Positions 1 to 11,950 of a stretch of 64,000 bases of DNA are shown here, piece after piece. Origin of the DNA: Druceiella hillmani (lineage: Eukaryota > Arthropoda > Insecta > Lepidoptera > Hepialidae); the NCBI GenBank assembly GCA_039881145.1, contig JAYKKI010000008.1, positions 29,866,501-29,930,500 on the forward strand. Reading direction: 5' to 3'. How positions within the stretch are numbered: the first letter of the stretch is position 1; each line of letters opens with the position of its first letter. A program made the position numbers and the translations under genes. Below the pieces are notes generated by a model that was not told where the DNA came from, did no database searches, and saw only the letters and a program-made list of their open reading frames with translations.

Positions 1-389
1 TAAATATTTCATATCGTTTCTAAATAATTTATGCAATAAAATCAAAATCCAACGATTAAAAGTGTTTGCTTCATATTGACATGAAATACTCTACGCTCTA
101 CACAATGAATAAATGTATAAATACAACTTATTAATGTAGTATTCAATAGCAAAATTGTAGAGTTTTATAAAAAATAAAATAAATGTACGCGTGTGTAAAA
201 TTACATAACAAAAACATAAAAAAACTATTGAAGTAAAACTTCTTTACACACGCTTGACTTGGGTAGTAAGCTGGTGAATGCGTGACAAGAGCGTTACGAA
301 AAGTGTGATCGGGCGAAGCGAACGGAAGTTGAGAGGGAGATATAAGTTAGTGAAGACAGAAAGAGAGAGAGAGTTACGTTTCGTATATT

Positions 390-571
390 ACTGTAGGGAC
401 AAGAGTGAGAGGTGCGAGCACACATTTTCTTTCTCTCTTTCTCTTATAGCCAGTTATGTTTCGTATATCTAAGACACAGTGCAAGCCTATTGTCTGTATC
501 ACACTGTAGGAACAAGAGAGAGCAGTGCGTGTACACATTTTCTTTCTCTCTTCCTCTCATAGCCAGTGCAT
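390..571 (+). repeat. Two-copy tandem unit, period about 113 bp
   Basis: A unit of about 70 bases beginning CTGTAGG and ending in CTCTTATAGCCAGT occurs at about 390-459 and again, diverged, at about 503-571. Both copies contain the block ACACATTTTCTTTCTCTCTT. It is immediately followed by a poly-A and (TA)n tract. It could be the end of an old interspersed repeat. The family is not recognised. Confidence 0.6.
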
Positions 572-584
572 GAAAAAAAAAAAA

Positions 585-651
<67 letters not shown>
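585..651. repeat. (TA)n microsatellite
   Basis: Nearly pure TA dinucleotide run with two G interruptions, preceded by a run of about 13 A. Confidence 0.95.
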
Positions 652-2787
652 GCGTTACGCGAACGGTGATTTTTTGATTATTTTGTAATTACATTTCGTT
701 CTTGAATAATTTTACAAATTATTATTTTGTTCAATACATTAAATATACTACGTTTAAAGTGAATAAAATTGTAAATTCATTTTAAAGTTCATATTTTGTG
801 AGTTTGAAGTTTTACTTCAGTCGTGTGGTCTAAAGCATACTCGTTTTTTTTGTAAAACACTTCATAAACATAATTTAACTTCGTTAAGCTTAAAAATTTT
901 AAAGTAATATAGTTTTGTAAATGCTCAGTTTAAGGTTATAATCTGTACATATTTGAGGTTAATATAAGGCTTCATTCCATTACAATCGATGTACCAGAAC
1001 AGTAGTAATTTAAAATTTTAACATAAAACACAAAACGTGTAATTTAGCCTTTAATTTCACAGTTACCTTAATAACAATTTCCAAAGGTCTACTTGAATAA
1101 AATCATGGACATAGCTGGTAATAAATAATTATAATCTTACATACATAATACACATGTGCAGTTCAATAAAGAGTTTATGACTTTAATGCAAATACGCTTT
1201 TATGAAAATGTAAATGAATAAAAAAGATATGGTTCCAAACACGCATTACCACAAACACTTGATAATAAACCTCTAAATTAACAATTAAAAACAGTTTTAG
1301 CTCAGCCATCCAATATCATTTACGGGCAGTATTAAAATTAAACAAATCATATAATATTTATCACGCTGTAAATATATAAAAGATCTATGGATCTTTTAGA
1401 TCTGATTACGCGAACGGGCACGGCGGCCATAATATTTTAATGATCTACTAATAGATTGTCGTACGCCGGCTTGCCGCGTATATTTTTTCCATAATTATAA
1501 TCCCATCGTCCATTCAGTAATAATTTAAATAATTCTTCGCTCCGTGGCCTCATTATTAAATTAAATACAAATTATACGAACGAAACCGTCATAAAATTTA
1601 CTTCTACCTGTATTTAAACAAATCTCGATTAACCAATTAATGGCAGCTTTTAGACTATTAACCCTAAATTAAAATAAATATATTGAAGGTAAATTTCGTG
1701 GTATAGAATGTAATAAATAATGACGAGGAACTCTATTAAAATAAATACGTATTTATAAATCTGCTAGGCAGTTTCTACGCAAGCTATGACGAAAAATATA
1801 AAAATCTCTTAAATATTTATTTTGATATTTTCCCTTAATATATATGTAAATATTGAAAATTCTCATTACTAAACACTTACATGTAGTAAAATGCTATTGT
1901 ATCCAAAACAAAAACGAAGTATTCCAAAAAATTATCAATTTGTTGTTTAAATTAGAAAATAACGCACACTCTCTCTATCTTCAAGGTGTAAATGAAAATT
2001 TTTTTACTAAATTAAAAAACCCACATTGCGTCTACAGGGCCGAAATTTTGACAAACATATTTTAAAAAATGCACAGTTTTTCATGTTTTAATGATTCATG
2101 TCTCAATAATCATAATATGGGATGAAAATTATAATCAAAAATGATCGGGGACATCAAAATATGTAGGAGACAGAAAAACAATTAGTTTTTAAATTGATAT
2201 GTAATTCATTGGTTTACTGTGGGGCAGATTTAAATGTTTGAAGTGAGATTTTGTTACGCTTTTTATCTTACAACTTCAAAACAACAGCATGAAACGTTTG
2301 AAATAATGTATACATTACTTTAACAGAATGAGAAAAATAGGAACATAAGAATAAGTTCATTGCGCATACGCTTATTTTAAACTTGTTTTTATACAAACAA
2401 CTTTAATTTTTTTGTCAATTACCATTTATTGTTATTATTTTTTTAGTAAGCGTTAACCAACATTTTAAACCAAACAGAACACAAAACACTTTAATGACAT
2501 ATTTCTCCTAATACCAACTCAATGATAAAAATATTACTTATTTACAATAAGAAACTAAAGTTTAACCCTCATTACCCTCATCGTCACATCAAACCACATT
2601 TCTCCCAGACCCACATGGAAAACTTGTTACATTGGATGGTTAAAGAAAAAGAATTTCTTCCTAATACCCGTAGACTGCGTGAAACATAATTTAATACTCA
2701 TACGACACTCATTTCAAGAATTAATTATTACACGAGATATTTAAATGATTGTTTAACTCCGTAATTGCTTAAGTATTAAGTTATTAA

Positions 2788-2890
2788 CGTAGGCATAACG
2801 ATTGGCGGCAGCGTCGTAGCGGACCACCGTGCTTGTCGTAGCTCGCCCGACACGCCTACGACCTTGTGCGTCGCCCGATCGTTCATGCGA
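2788..2890. other. CpG-rich patch of unknown role
   Basis: A roughly 100-base block dense in CG dinucleotides sits in otherwise AT-rich DNA. None of the frames encodes a Wnt-like segment and there are in-frame stops. It could be a regulatory element of the Wnt cluster or the fossil of a GC-richer repeat. Nothing in the sequence decides between these. Confidence 0.4.
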
Positions 2891-3955
2891 TAAAACGTAA
2901 AACGATAAACGGTTGTTGTTTGGTGATGTTAAATATGTTGTTAAACAGTGAGTTATTTTACAAGTTGTAATGCGAGAATCTTTTTGTGTGTCTTGTTTTT
3001 TATTATATTAATTTTAAGTAGACGCGGCCCACAGAGAAGCCACCGGAAATACTTGGGTTATAATGTAAATGTTAATAAGCTACACCATTCGTCTTATAAT
3101 AGAGAAGATAAAAAAAATAATAGAATTATGTAAGCGCAAAATGAATCACGCAGAGAGGCCCATTCTCTCGTACACATTCTTATATTTATATTATATTGCT
3201 AATTAAATATTAATCCCAAATTTATGACGATCGTTATTGTTGTATGCTACGAAAAAAATATAAATTTGGTTTGATTTGATTTCAAGATGAAATACCTATG
3301 TATATTAGGGTCAATTTTTAAATGATCAAATAAAGAGTCGAATATGAGTTATTTGTTAGATAGAGCATTATTGAATTTTTCAACCGTCAGATAACTGTTG
3401 TTAGCCGAATCTCCAATATCAGATGAATAAAGTTATTCGTTCGAAAAAAAACTAAATAGCGGTTAGAAAGAACGTGCAAGGTGCTATATGGTGGTAAATT
3501 AATGAACTTCTGGTTAAACTGTTGTATTTTTGTCGTCTATGGTCTCAACAATCTTTATAGCGTAGCCGATTAAAAATCTTTATAATATCTAAATATAGTG
3601 TAGTGTATTATACAAAATCATTTTAATAATTCATAAGAACAATACAATATTTCTAATGTTTCAAAAATCTAATTTAACACTCATTAATGTTAGAAACTTT
3701 TTATATTTAGTAACCTTTACTATTTTCTGCCCATTAAATACTGCTCTGATATTGATAAAAATGTAACCAAAGTCGTGTTTTCAAATGACGTCTATTTTCC
3801 TTGCACTGTTCCTATTCACCAGTTTACATGTGTCAAACTGACTTTTTATTTTAGAGGTCATTTTATTATATTTATACTAGAATTACAAACGTATTTCTAT
3901 ATACAATTTTGTATCACTTTAATATAAATCCTGGAATTTATCGAAATTATTAATT

Positions 3956-4208
3956 TTGAATATATTTGGCGTTAATTTTGTAGAAATTCATTATTCACAA
4001 TTAAATACAACTACGTGATATTGTATTATTTCTACTTTCTTTAAGTTCTTTACCACGACCTATGTTTCGTCAACATCTTCAGGTGGGCTATTAACAAAGG
4101 TCTTTGCTAATAGCCCACCTGAAGATGTTGTAATACAACGAAACCAAGGTCGTGGTAAAGAACTTAAGGAAATTAGAAATAATACTACATCACGTAGTTT
4201 CATTTAAT
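3956..4208. repeat. Foldback element, copy A
   Basis: A long inverted repeat. The innermost stem is 23 perfect base pairs (4071-4093 with 4108-4130, loop 14), and imperfect pairing continues outward through ACGTGAT and AATAATAC blocks to about 3975 and 4235. A second copy at 61888-62111 shares the same outer ends (TTTGAATATATTTGGC on the left, TTTCATTTAATT on the right). This defines the family as a mobile foldback/MITE-like repeat. No coding capacity. Confidence 0.85.
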
Positions 4209-4671
4209 TATGAAATTAATAATGCACAAAAACAAAGCTATCGGCGACAGTAATTACATTTGAACGAAATGTTTATACATATTGTCAAATGTCTGATTTC
4301 CAGTTATTTGATTTTCCAGTTATACTGCTCTAGCACATAAATACCGTCGATCTTTATCTCCCTCTCATACAATACTCGCGTGAAGAAAATTATTATCATA
4401 AAGTGGAACAAAACTTCAAATTCTATTTATCGAAAAAACTATAATTGCTTATTAGATTTATTATATCAGTTGAATAAATTATTACATTTATTTAGTTAAT
4501 AGTTTGTTCACTGAATAAAAAATTGGCCTTATAATATCAATATAATCAAGAAAGTCAACGTTATGTGTAATGTCGCGGCATCTATATACGTATTTTAATT
4601 TTCTGGATTGGAACCAGTCTTCTTAAAAATGTAATAATCCTATTCCTTAATATCACCTCAAACTCAGTTTA

Positions 4672-4722
4672 GACACTGAAGAAGATCTAATGTACCGATT
4701 GTATTTCTTCTAATTCAGTGTC
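4672..4722. repeat. Small imperfect inverted repeat
   Basis: GACACTGA...AGAAGA at 4672-4685 pairs with TCTTCTAATTCAGTGTC at 4706-4722, with a three-base bulge. It may be the centre of a short MITE. No target duplication was identified. Confidence 0.5.
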
Positions 4723-6259
4723 CAGACATACCATACGTACGCAATTCAAGGGTTTTAACAAAAGTATTCATACTAATTTTATTATAATTGCTCACCAATT
4801 TAATCTGAAATTACTAAAAATTCATAAACAAGTTCTTAACACCTAATAAATGATCTTTTTACTATCTTTAGATTTGGTAAAATTATTTTACGACACATAA
4901 CGCATCAGATAGTTCACGAACTATTAGATGCGCATAATTATCGCATCCAACGAGCCATACAGCGCCATCTCTCGACCGTCGACGGAACCATTACGAGACG
5001 CCATTTATCAACGACAACGTGAGCGGTATTATTATAACAGCCGATTTTAACCTACCCACAAATTGTTAAACTGTTAATTACGGTGTCGTTCTGTGTGATA
5101 TTTATTATGGGATTAGATTAGGTTGGATTATTTTCACGCTTGAATATGTATTGTATATGGATTTGGGCGGAGACCATTAAGACATTGTATTTTCTTAGTT
5201 TAGGCAGGTTTTGTGCACCTACCCACTCGAAGTATGTACTTTAATCTTTATTCGTCTTTTAAGTTTCATCGGAAATAAAAAGATGATATATAATATTACC
5301 AGCTATTCGTGTCAACTTTTCACTGACAAAAACGAATCATAGCCACAATTTGTTTTATACACTTTTAATATAAAAATTTTCTATGGTTAGCATTTTCCAA
5401 CAATGCAGAAATGGGTATTTCTTTACTTCTGACAGTTTATACACAAACTTCTATATCTCTAACTTTTAATTGTTGTGAAATAATTCCCATACAATCTTTA
5501 TTAAACTGCTAAAGGTGTATTCCCCATTTATACTCCTTTTAGGAGTTTCAATTATGAAAATCCTTTCTTGGCGAGCACCTTTCTAAGTGACAAGACATGA
5601 CAAGAGTAATATGCCAAAGAAAGTTCCTTTCTAGTTTGTAGGCTTTGTAGTTCTGGAAATTTCGGGATCAATCAGTGAGTGGAATTCGGCTTTCATATAT
5701 TTACATAAACTAACTAAGACAAATAGAGAGTAACTTTAGAAATATGAAAAACCTACTCTTAAAAGAAACAAAACGAGAACTTTGATCAACGTGTTTCTGG
5801 CTTTTATTGTACATAAGTGTTGGGAACTTTTTACATAAAAGAACTACAGTGTATATAAAATAATAATAAAAAATTGACGTTGCTTGGTGACACAGCACTC
5901 CAGCTTGAAGTTTTCCCCGCCTATTTTCCTTGATAGTTTCCCGCAATCTTTGCATATCTCCAAATTAAATTAATTCGAAAAAATGTTTAATAATAACATA
6001 ATTTCAGGACTGAGCTGGAAATAATTTTCGAGGTTTCCGAGACTAAGTTTCTCATATTTATCCGAATTTTAATTATACCTTTTATTAATTTTTAATGATA
6101 CCTTTATTGTTTTAATTCTAAATGTAAAGAGATAGAGATGTAAAAATTAATATTAAACGAATTTAATTGTAACCTTAAATAAAAAAAAAGAATTGCATAT
6201 TTCGATAATTCAGTTTTTTGTGTATTTAAAGGAAGCGGTAAATTACTCTTGACGTAAAC

Positions 6260-6276
6260 TTATATATAATATATAC

Positions 6277-6357
<81 letters not shown>

Positions 6358-6366
6358 CACACACAC

Positions 6367-6420
<54 letters not shown>

Positions 6421-6446
6421 GTGTGTGTGTGTGTGTGTGTATGTAT
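6260..6446. repeat. Compound (TA)n/(TG)n/(CA)n microsatellite
   Basis: TA runs alternate with a GT run (about 6325-6346), a short CA run (6357-6366) and a second GT run (6420-6440). The GT and CA tracts are mutually complementary and could form a hairpin. It ends about 110 bases before the Wnt10 exon acceptor. Confidence 0.95.
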
Positions 6447-6557
6447 TTTTAAATTACTATTTTTTAGATTAAAATGTTAATTGAAATTGTTCACAACGTC
6501 TCGCGTCGCCTCCACCACAAGTAAAAGAAATGACTAACACCATCCTTTCAATTTCAG

Positions 6558-7043
6558 GCTTTGGCAGCGAATATGGAGGTACGATGCAAATGCCACGGCA
6601 TGTCTGGCAGCTGCCAGCTGAAGACGTGCTGGCGGGCGGCGCCCAGTATGCACGTTATCGGCACTGTACTCCGAGAGAAGTTTCGCTCTGCCGTTGTCGT
6701 GGACCAGGCCGGACTCAACAGGGGTAACCCTGCTCTACGCGGAAGTCGCCGCGGCAAACGTAGAGGCCGAACTCGCCGCGCCCCAGCCCCTTCTCTTCTA
6801 TACTACGAGACTTCGCCCAGCTTCTGCGAGAGAGACGTAGCTAACGGCATTCCCGGGACATCAGGCCGCGCATGTCGTAAAAATGCATCAGCTCCCGGAG
6901 GCTGCGACTCACTATGCTGCGGAAGAGGCCACGATCTCGTGCGCCGTAGGAAAACCAAGAACTGTAAGTGCAAGTTTGAGTGGTGCTGTACTGTGAGCTG
7001 TGAGACTTGCATTGAGGATAAGTGGATCGCTGTCTGCAAGTAA
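6558..7043 (+). CDS. Wnt10: Wnt10, terminal coding exon
   Basis: Carboxy-terminal half of a secreted Wnt ligand, which acts outside the cell on Frizzled receptors. The exon opens in phase 0 after the acceptor TTTCAG at 6552-6557 and reads ALAANMEV, then RCKCHGMSGSCQLKTCW. That motif contains the Ser that Porcupine acylates in this family. The conserved Cys array continues through SPSFCERD, a GTSGRAC block, CCGRGHD and a closing CxCKFEWCC...C segment, ending WIAVCK and TAA. QLKTCWRAAP and the SPSFCERD context favour the Wnt10 subfamily over Wnt1/6/9, and a ninaC neighbour supports this. A basic insert rich in Arg/Gly (about residues 51-74 of the exon) separates the two halves. The exon is GC-rich compared with its surroundings. 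Upstream exons are not in view, so the gene is partial here. ORFs in other frames at 6530, 6554 and 6803 are shadows. Confidence 0.93.
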   Translation, partial: ALAANMEVRCKCHGMSGSCQLKTCWRAAPSMHVIGTVLREKFRSAVVVDQAGLNRGNPALRGSRRGKRRGRTRRAPAPSLLYYETSPSFCERDVANGIPGTSGRACRKNASAPGGCDSLCCGRGHDLVRRRKTKNCKCKFEWCCTVSCETCIEDKWIAVCK

Positions 7044-7405
7044 ACGACTGTAACTTATCTATAACATTTTAACGGACATAACTTAGTAAGTTTTTAATAT
7101 ACTCATTATCACAGATCAGGATCTAGCGAAGACAGACAACAAAGACAATGTATTGTGGCGTACCTAACGATGAAAAGTAACAAATCATGATTCTGAGACA
7201 TCGTGGAATTTTTGGATACATATTTCATTATAAAACATTATGTGCCAGTGATATCACTGTTGCAAATAACTTTGCAGTTATTCGTGCAACATCTTCTACT
7301 ATATTTGTTATTTAATTGTTTCTATATAAATCATAACTTTTATTACAATGTTTTATTTTTGCCTTATATTTATAAATAGACAAATTAATTCTTTAACAAT
7401 TAATC

Positions 7406-7442
7406 GACTTTTTCCGAGATATGTCCAATCTCGGAAAAAGTC
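7406..7442. other. Perfect 15-bp hairpin 3' of Wnt10
   Basis: GACTTTTTCCGAGAT at 7406-7420 is followed by a 7-base loop and its exact reverse complement at 7428-7442. It lies 363 bases after the Wnt10 stop and before the first AATAAA, so it may be in the 3' UTR. Confidence 0.85.
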
Positions 7443-7569
7443 AGAAACAAATTTTTACGTAATGGCAAAAAACTAGATCGCAATGAATTCACATCACAAA
7501 CAAAATTGTGATGAAATCGACATATTTAGTAACTCACTTTGTTAACACCGCTGGTTCAAAAAGTTGCGT

Positions 7570-7575
7570 AATAAA
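7570..7575 (+). terminator. Candidate Wnt10 polyadenylation signal
   Basis: First AATAAA downstream of the Wnt10 stop (527 bases after it). A long (TA)n array follows directly. Weak on its own in AT-rich DNA. Confidence 0.3.
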
Positions 7576-7586
7576 TTACCTGTATG

Positions 7587-7690
<104 letters not shown>

Positions 7691-10376
7691 TGACGCAATC
7701 GATCCTTCCTTAATTTAATAACAAGACGAATTTAAGTATTACTAACACAAATAACAAACTTATGCTTGATGAACCGTGAAGAAAAAACTGCTCCTTGAAA
7801 GAAGATATTTCATTTGCTAAAATACTAGTATAACAAATCGAATAAATGAAATTACAAAGACAGATTTAATGATTTTTTTTCTATCTACATTTCTCCGATG
7901 TGTGAAACTTTGTTTTGTATATATCTAACTTGAACATAAATAAAATTTCGCATTACAAATATTAGTTGGAGACATTAGATTGACACCATGGACATACAAC
8001 GCCCTCGTCTGCGCACGGCGGCAAACAGTAGACACCTACAAAAATAATTTATATGGTTACCGAGAGTGTAGTTAAAAGGAGAGGATAATATAGCGGGAAG
8101 CGGAAAAGATAATCATCTATTCTTTTTTTTTAATATGTTTATACATGCCTGAATAAGATAAAAACTGAAAAAAAATAATTTCAATTTCGAATAATTTTTA
8201 TTTCATATACAAAACTGATAAAAAGTATCATTTTTTCTGCCCAACATGAAAGTCGCTTTGACTTTTCGGTTAAAGATGGATTCGTAGCTTCATGAATGAA
8301 ATCAATACATTGATTCCCTTAAACTCAAATCGAAGCCAAAAAACATGTTTCAAGAAAAAATCAACGTTCCTGCGGTGTACATTAATACGAAGTTTCTTAA
8401 AAATGTCGCCTTACGATTCCTAGTATGGACCATAGTCCGTCATTTATTACACGTAAAAAGTTTAGATCAAAGAAATTGTCACGAGCGAGAGGCTACAAAT
8501 CATGACTCTTTTATTCGTTATCTTTGTCAACCATTTCGTCACGCAGCCATTTAGCAAACTTAGGCCAAGAACCATTATGTACTTGAGCGTGACTTTACTT
8601 CTGAGCTGAACTTTCACAACGTTCTTTTATGCGATAATGATTTAATCAAGCTTATATCACAATTTAAATTTCGAACAATTTCTGACACTTCCGTTTGTGT
8701 GAATAAATTTTCAAATCACTCGCATTTACGTTGGAAAGATGTAGATAAAGGAATAAAACTTTCACTTCGTAATCTCACGACGTGGTTAAACGGCGCGTAT
8801 TACAAAACTTATTTTGCGAAACTGTTAGCTGTTTAGATTGAATTTCGTCTTGTTAAATAGCACTTCATTTTTTTTAAATTATAAAAATTTTCCAAGAATT
8901 CAAGTTGAAAGCAAAGATTAATAATTAACCATTACGAATTGAAAAAGAATTCTTTTGCGTATTTCAAATTCAACACAAATTATATGAACACTATTATTTG
9001 CCATGAACTTTTTTTACCTATGTTTTCATAATTTATAAACTTTTGCAATTTGCTGTTTTTAATATGTATTTCTAAAATATTTTTATAGCTGTTACTAAAA
9101 CGCGACTCTTTTAACTTTATTTCCGTTTCCTTTGATTTATTCTTGTCATAAACGAAATTCTTCTTCTGAATTCCGTTGTGCAGTTCTTATAACTGGCAGG
9201 CGTTCATTTTGATATATACGATACTTTACAACCATGCTTTGACATCAAAGCCATTCACTATATTAATATGTAAGATTGTATATATTTAATTATAATAGCA
9301 AATAATTAGATAAATTATGACTGATTACATACATATATATAGTATAATCCAAAATAATTTACACCAAACATTGATGTTATAAGCTATATTTATTTCAAAT
9401 ACTTTATTATATTACGCACAAACATTTTAGCCAATATTATGCAAATTTGACAATCGTTGTTACAGCTATCATAATAAGTATAAGTGACAATATAACTAAT
9501 TAAAATATAATAAATTTAATGCCTTTTATAGTTGTGTAAATTATTTATGAATCAATTATTGAAATAAAAGGAAACTTAATCAAAATTAAATTGTTATTTT
9601 AAATTATTGTATAGCATAAATATGTAAAATTAGCATATTATCTTTCTACATTCACCCTCATACGTACCCAGTACTTATAGCGGGATCTCGATGTGATTAT
9701 AGACGGAGCTCTCACATTTTATAATTTCAATTATTCATCGACTCTGCCATTAGTGTTTTTTTCCGAAGTGTTACTTTTAAAATAGAAATCATTCGTTGTT
9801 TTAACACCCGCAATAGCGCACAAATATTCGTTTTTGATCCCCCATTAACGCCTTCACTATTTTTTAATTTTACAGAGAAAATTGTCGGATATTTTAACAT
9901 AACTTTCTTTTTTGGACTATTTTTTATTGATATTTCTTATTTTTTTTATTATTGATATTTTTTGGATAAATACGATTGTATCATATTTCGTTGATCCAAA
10001 TTTTATACTACATTGTAATTTGTTTCATTATATTTTTTGTATTCAATGTCTCGGCCTATAATCTAGAAATGAATAAAGACAAACTGTCACATCAAATACC
10101 AAGCAGCGTAAATTGTTACTACTACATACCTAAAACACGCAATGGCCAACTTAAAACACTACCTACATAAACATACACAACTAAAATAATACTACGAAAA
10201 TATTCCCATTTCCGATAGTACAAAAAATCAAACCGTTACCCATATCAATACTCGTCCATTCATAGCGAGACTAACATCATAAAGGTATGTATCCTCCAAA
10301 ACCTTTTTCACGCTTAATCCCAATCGCCGTGCCGACACGGCGACCTCTCAACGAGCACAATTTTAATATGCTCCAC

Positions 10377-10387
10377 TAATTCAATTC
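10377..10387 (+). promoter_or_regulatory. RCSI/P3-like photoreceptor promoter motif
   Basis: TAATTCAATTC matches the Rhodopsin Core Sequence I / P3 consensus TAATYNRATTN, a Pax6-type homeodomain site found near the start of Drosophila phototransduction genes. It lies 143 bases upstream of an ATG (10530) inside an unusually GC-rich 300-base block, upstream of the photoreceptor gene ninaC. Several chance matches are expected in 64 kb of AT-rich DNA, so only the placement adds weight. Confidence 0.25.
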
Positions 10388-10529
10388 ACAAAAGGAACAT
10401 AAAACATCCTGAGAGCGCCTTAAAAACATTGATTCCTTTTAAGGACAGCGGCGCTTGCAACTCTAATAAGCCGAAACTAAGAGGATAATTGCAGATACAG
10501 AGCAAAGAGAGGTGTACACAGTAGTCACA

Positions 10530-10587
10530 ATGGATCTTAAGATCATCGGCTTCTTGGGAGATCTAATCTCATGGATAAATGTATCAG
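10530..10587 (+). CDS. Candidate alternative first coding exon of ninaC
   Basis: ATG at 10530 (context CACAATGG) opens 19 codons, MDLKIIGFLGDLISWINVS, plus one base, followed by the donor CAG|GTATTT. If spliced to the acceptor TTCCAG at 19585, the reading frame passes straight into the ninaC frame (G-PQIFT-MKD...). The chance of frame agreement is one in three and the intron would be 9 kb, so this is a hypothesis. The ATG at 19603 alone already gives a family-typical amino terminus. The block could equally be a non-coding first exon or an unrelated element. Confidence 0.22.
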
Positions 10588-11326
10588 GTATTTGTTTGTG
10601 TAACGTTTAAGATATTTTAAATGTAAGTTAAATAAAAGAATTAAGTTTGTAAGGTGGAGTACAGTTAACAATGTGGACCGGTAAAGGTATGCAGCTGCTT
10701 TAGTATATTTATGTTGAAATCCTATGCTCGCGCAATATTAACAAGTATTAATCATTACAAAATATTAAATTATCCGTTATTTGATATGCATAAAATAACT
10801 AATGTTAAAAATTTGAAACTGACTTTGTTTTTTATTTATTCTGCTTTCGTGTCTCAACAACTCAACAAATCTCTATGAAAATTGCATACACGTATCCAGG
10901 AAAACATATAATATTTACCCTAATTTACCGTTAGGGATGAAAACATGAATACCTACATTTTTCACATTTCACGTTAAATACCTACGACTAATTATTGCAA
11001 ATGAAAGGTTATTTTTTCGTGCTCTTTCTTCGATTCTATGCGTCTTTGATTATATGACTATTTTCAATATTTTTTTTATTTCTGCACCAAATTTTCACTT
11101 TTTCACGTAAGCGATGCCGAGAGTTGAAACTAGTATACCTAACATAAATCGCAACAAAATATATTTTGAACACTACCCAGAATACCTATAGAAATTCGTT
11201 AACTGATTTTAATGGAAATTTTAGCACTCTATCTGTAGCTTATTTCTTGAGAAAGGTACAAATAAGATGTTTACGTAATGTTTTCTACAGTTCCAAAATA
11301 AGTATTTATTTTAAATTTTAACTTAC

Positions 11327-11622
11327 CACATTTAACTCCTTGTAATAAAAAGCAAAACTACGACGATGTTGAAAAAACGCACGACGAATGTAATCGTTGT
11401 AATTGAAAAACGACCAAATATTTTTTTTAAAAACACTCCGACTAAAAGAAAGTAAGAACCTGTTATCATAATAACAAACCCAAGAGAATCCGTCGGGGCT
11501 GCCACTGCCATTTCCGTTCCCAAAATCAATTACATTGTAGCAGCATAGAAAACCTATTTGCGCACCTAACAGAATTAATAGATTCTCATTTTCTTTTAGT
11601 CGGGGGGATTTTAAAAAAAAAT
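11327..11622 (-). other. Open minus-strand frame ending in a strong donor
   Basis: Reading the minus strand from about 11622, one frame without ATG stays open for nearly 100 codons. It includes a hydrophobic LLILLGAQIGFLCC segment and a GNGNGSGS stretch, and runs to GTG|GTAAGT (donor at 11321-11326). A second frame in the same place encodes a 65-residue ORF with two hydrophobic segments (11332-11529). No homologue is recognised, and no clear acceptor or ATG was found. It could be an exon of an unknown gene, a pseudogene, or chance. Confidence 0.2.
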
Positions 11623-11950
11623 ATTTAATCGTTTTTTTTAATTACAACGACTACATCCGACGTGTGTTTTTTTCAAAATTTTAATTTTGCTTTTTATTAT
11701 TAGTCTTAATAACTAAGCTTATAAAAAATCATTCGCCAAAGGGCAAGCTTATGTGGCTCTCAGTAGAATAAGATCTTTGGACGGTGTAGTAATAACTGAT
11801 ATAAATCAAAGAAAACTCTTCAATAATATGCACAACAACTTAGCCTTGGAAGAATTAGAGTGCTTGAAAATTATGTTACGTGGATCCCATCGACGAAGTC
11901 GAAGAAAGGCCACAAAGTAGTTAATCTAGATCAATCAAAGTTTTTTATTG

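Larger units (their letters stand above)
1..6557 (+). other. Upstream intron / 5' flank of Wnt10
   Basis: No Wnt-like coding segment could be recognised upstream of the terminal exon, so the preceding exons probably lie beyond the left edge. The stretch is AT-rich with scattered GC-richer patches (about 1405-1490, 2790-2880 and 4940-5030), a foldback repeat, a duplicated pyrimidine-rich unit and TA arrays, all listed separately. ORFs at 278, 1853, 2948 and 5710 (minus) have no recognisable domain or splice context. That it is intronic is inferred from the phase-0 acceptor at 6557. Confidence 0.6.

Noticed and set aside
3956..4208. Functional hammerhead ribozyme call
   Set aside because: CUGANGA and GAAA are present but no plausible N-U-H cleavage site or helix III could be placed; kept only as a finding.
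1..6557. Additional Wnt10 exons
   Set aside because: Read for Wnt-typical Cys/Trp motifs in all + frames, including GC-rich patches at 1.4, 2.8 and 5.0 kb; none found.
6530..7039. ORFs at 6530 (+), 6554 (-) and 6803 (-)
   Set aside because: Shadows of the Wnt10 exon in other frames.
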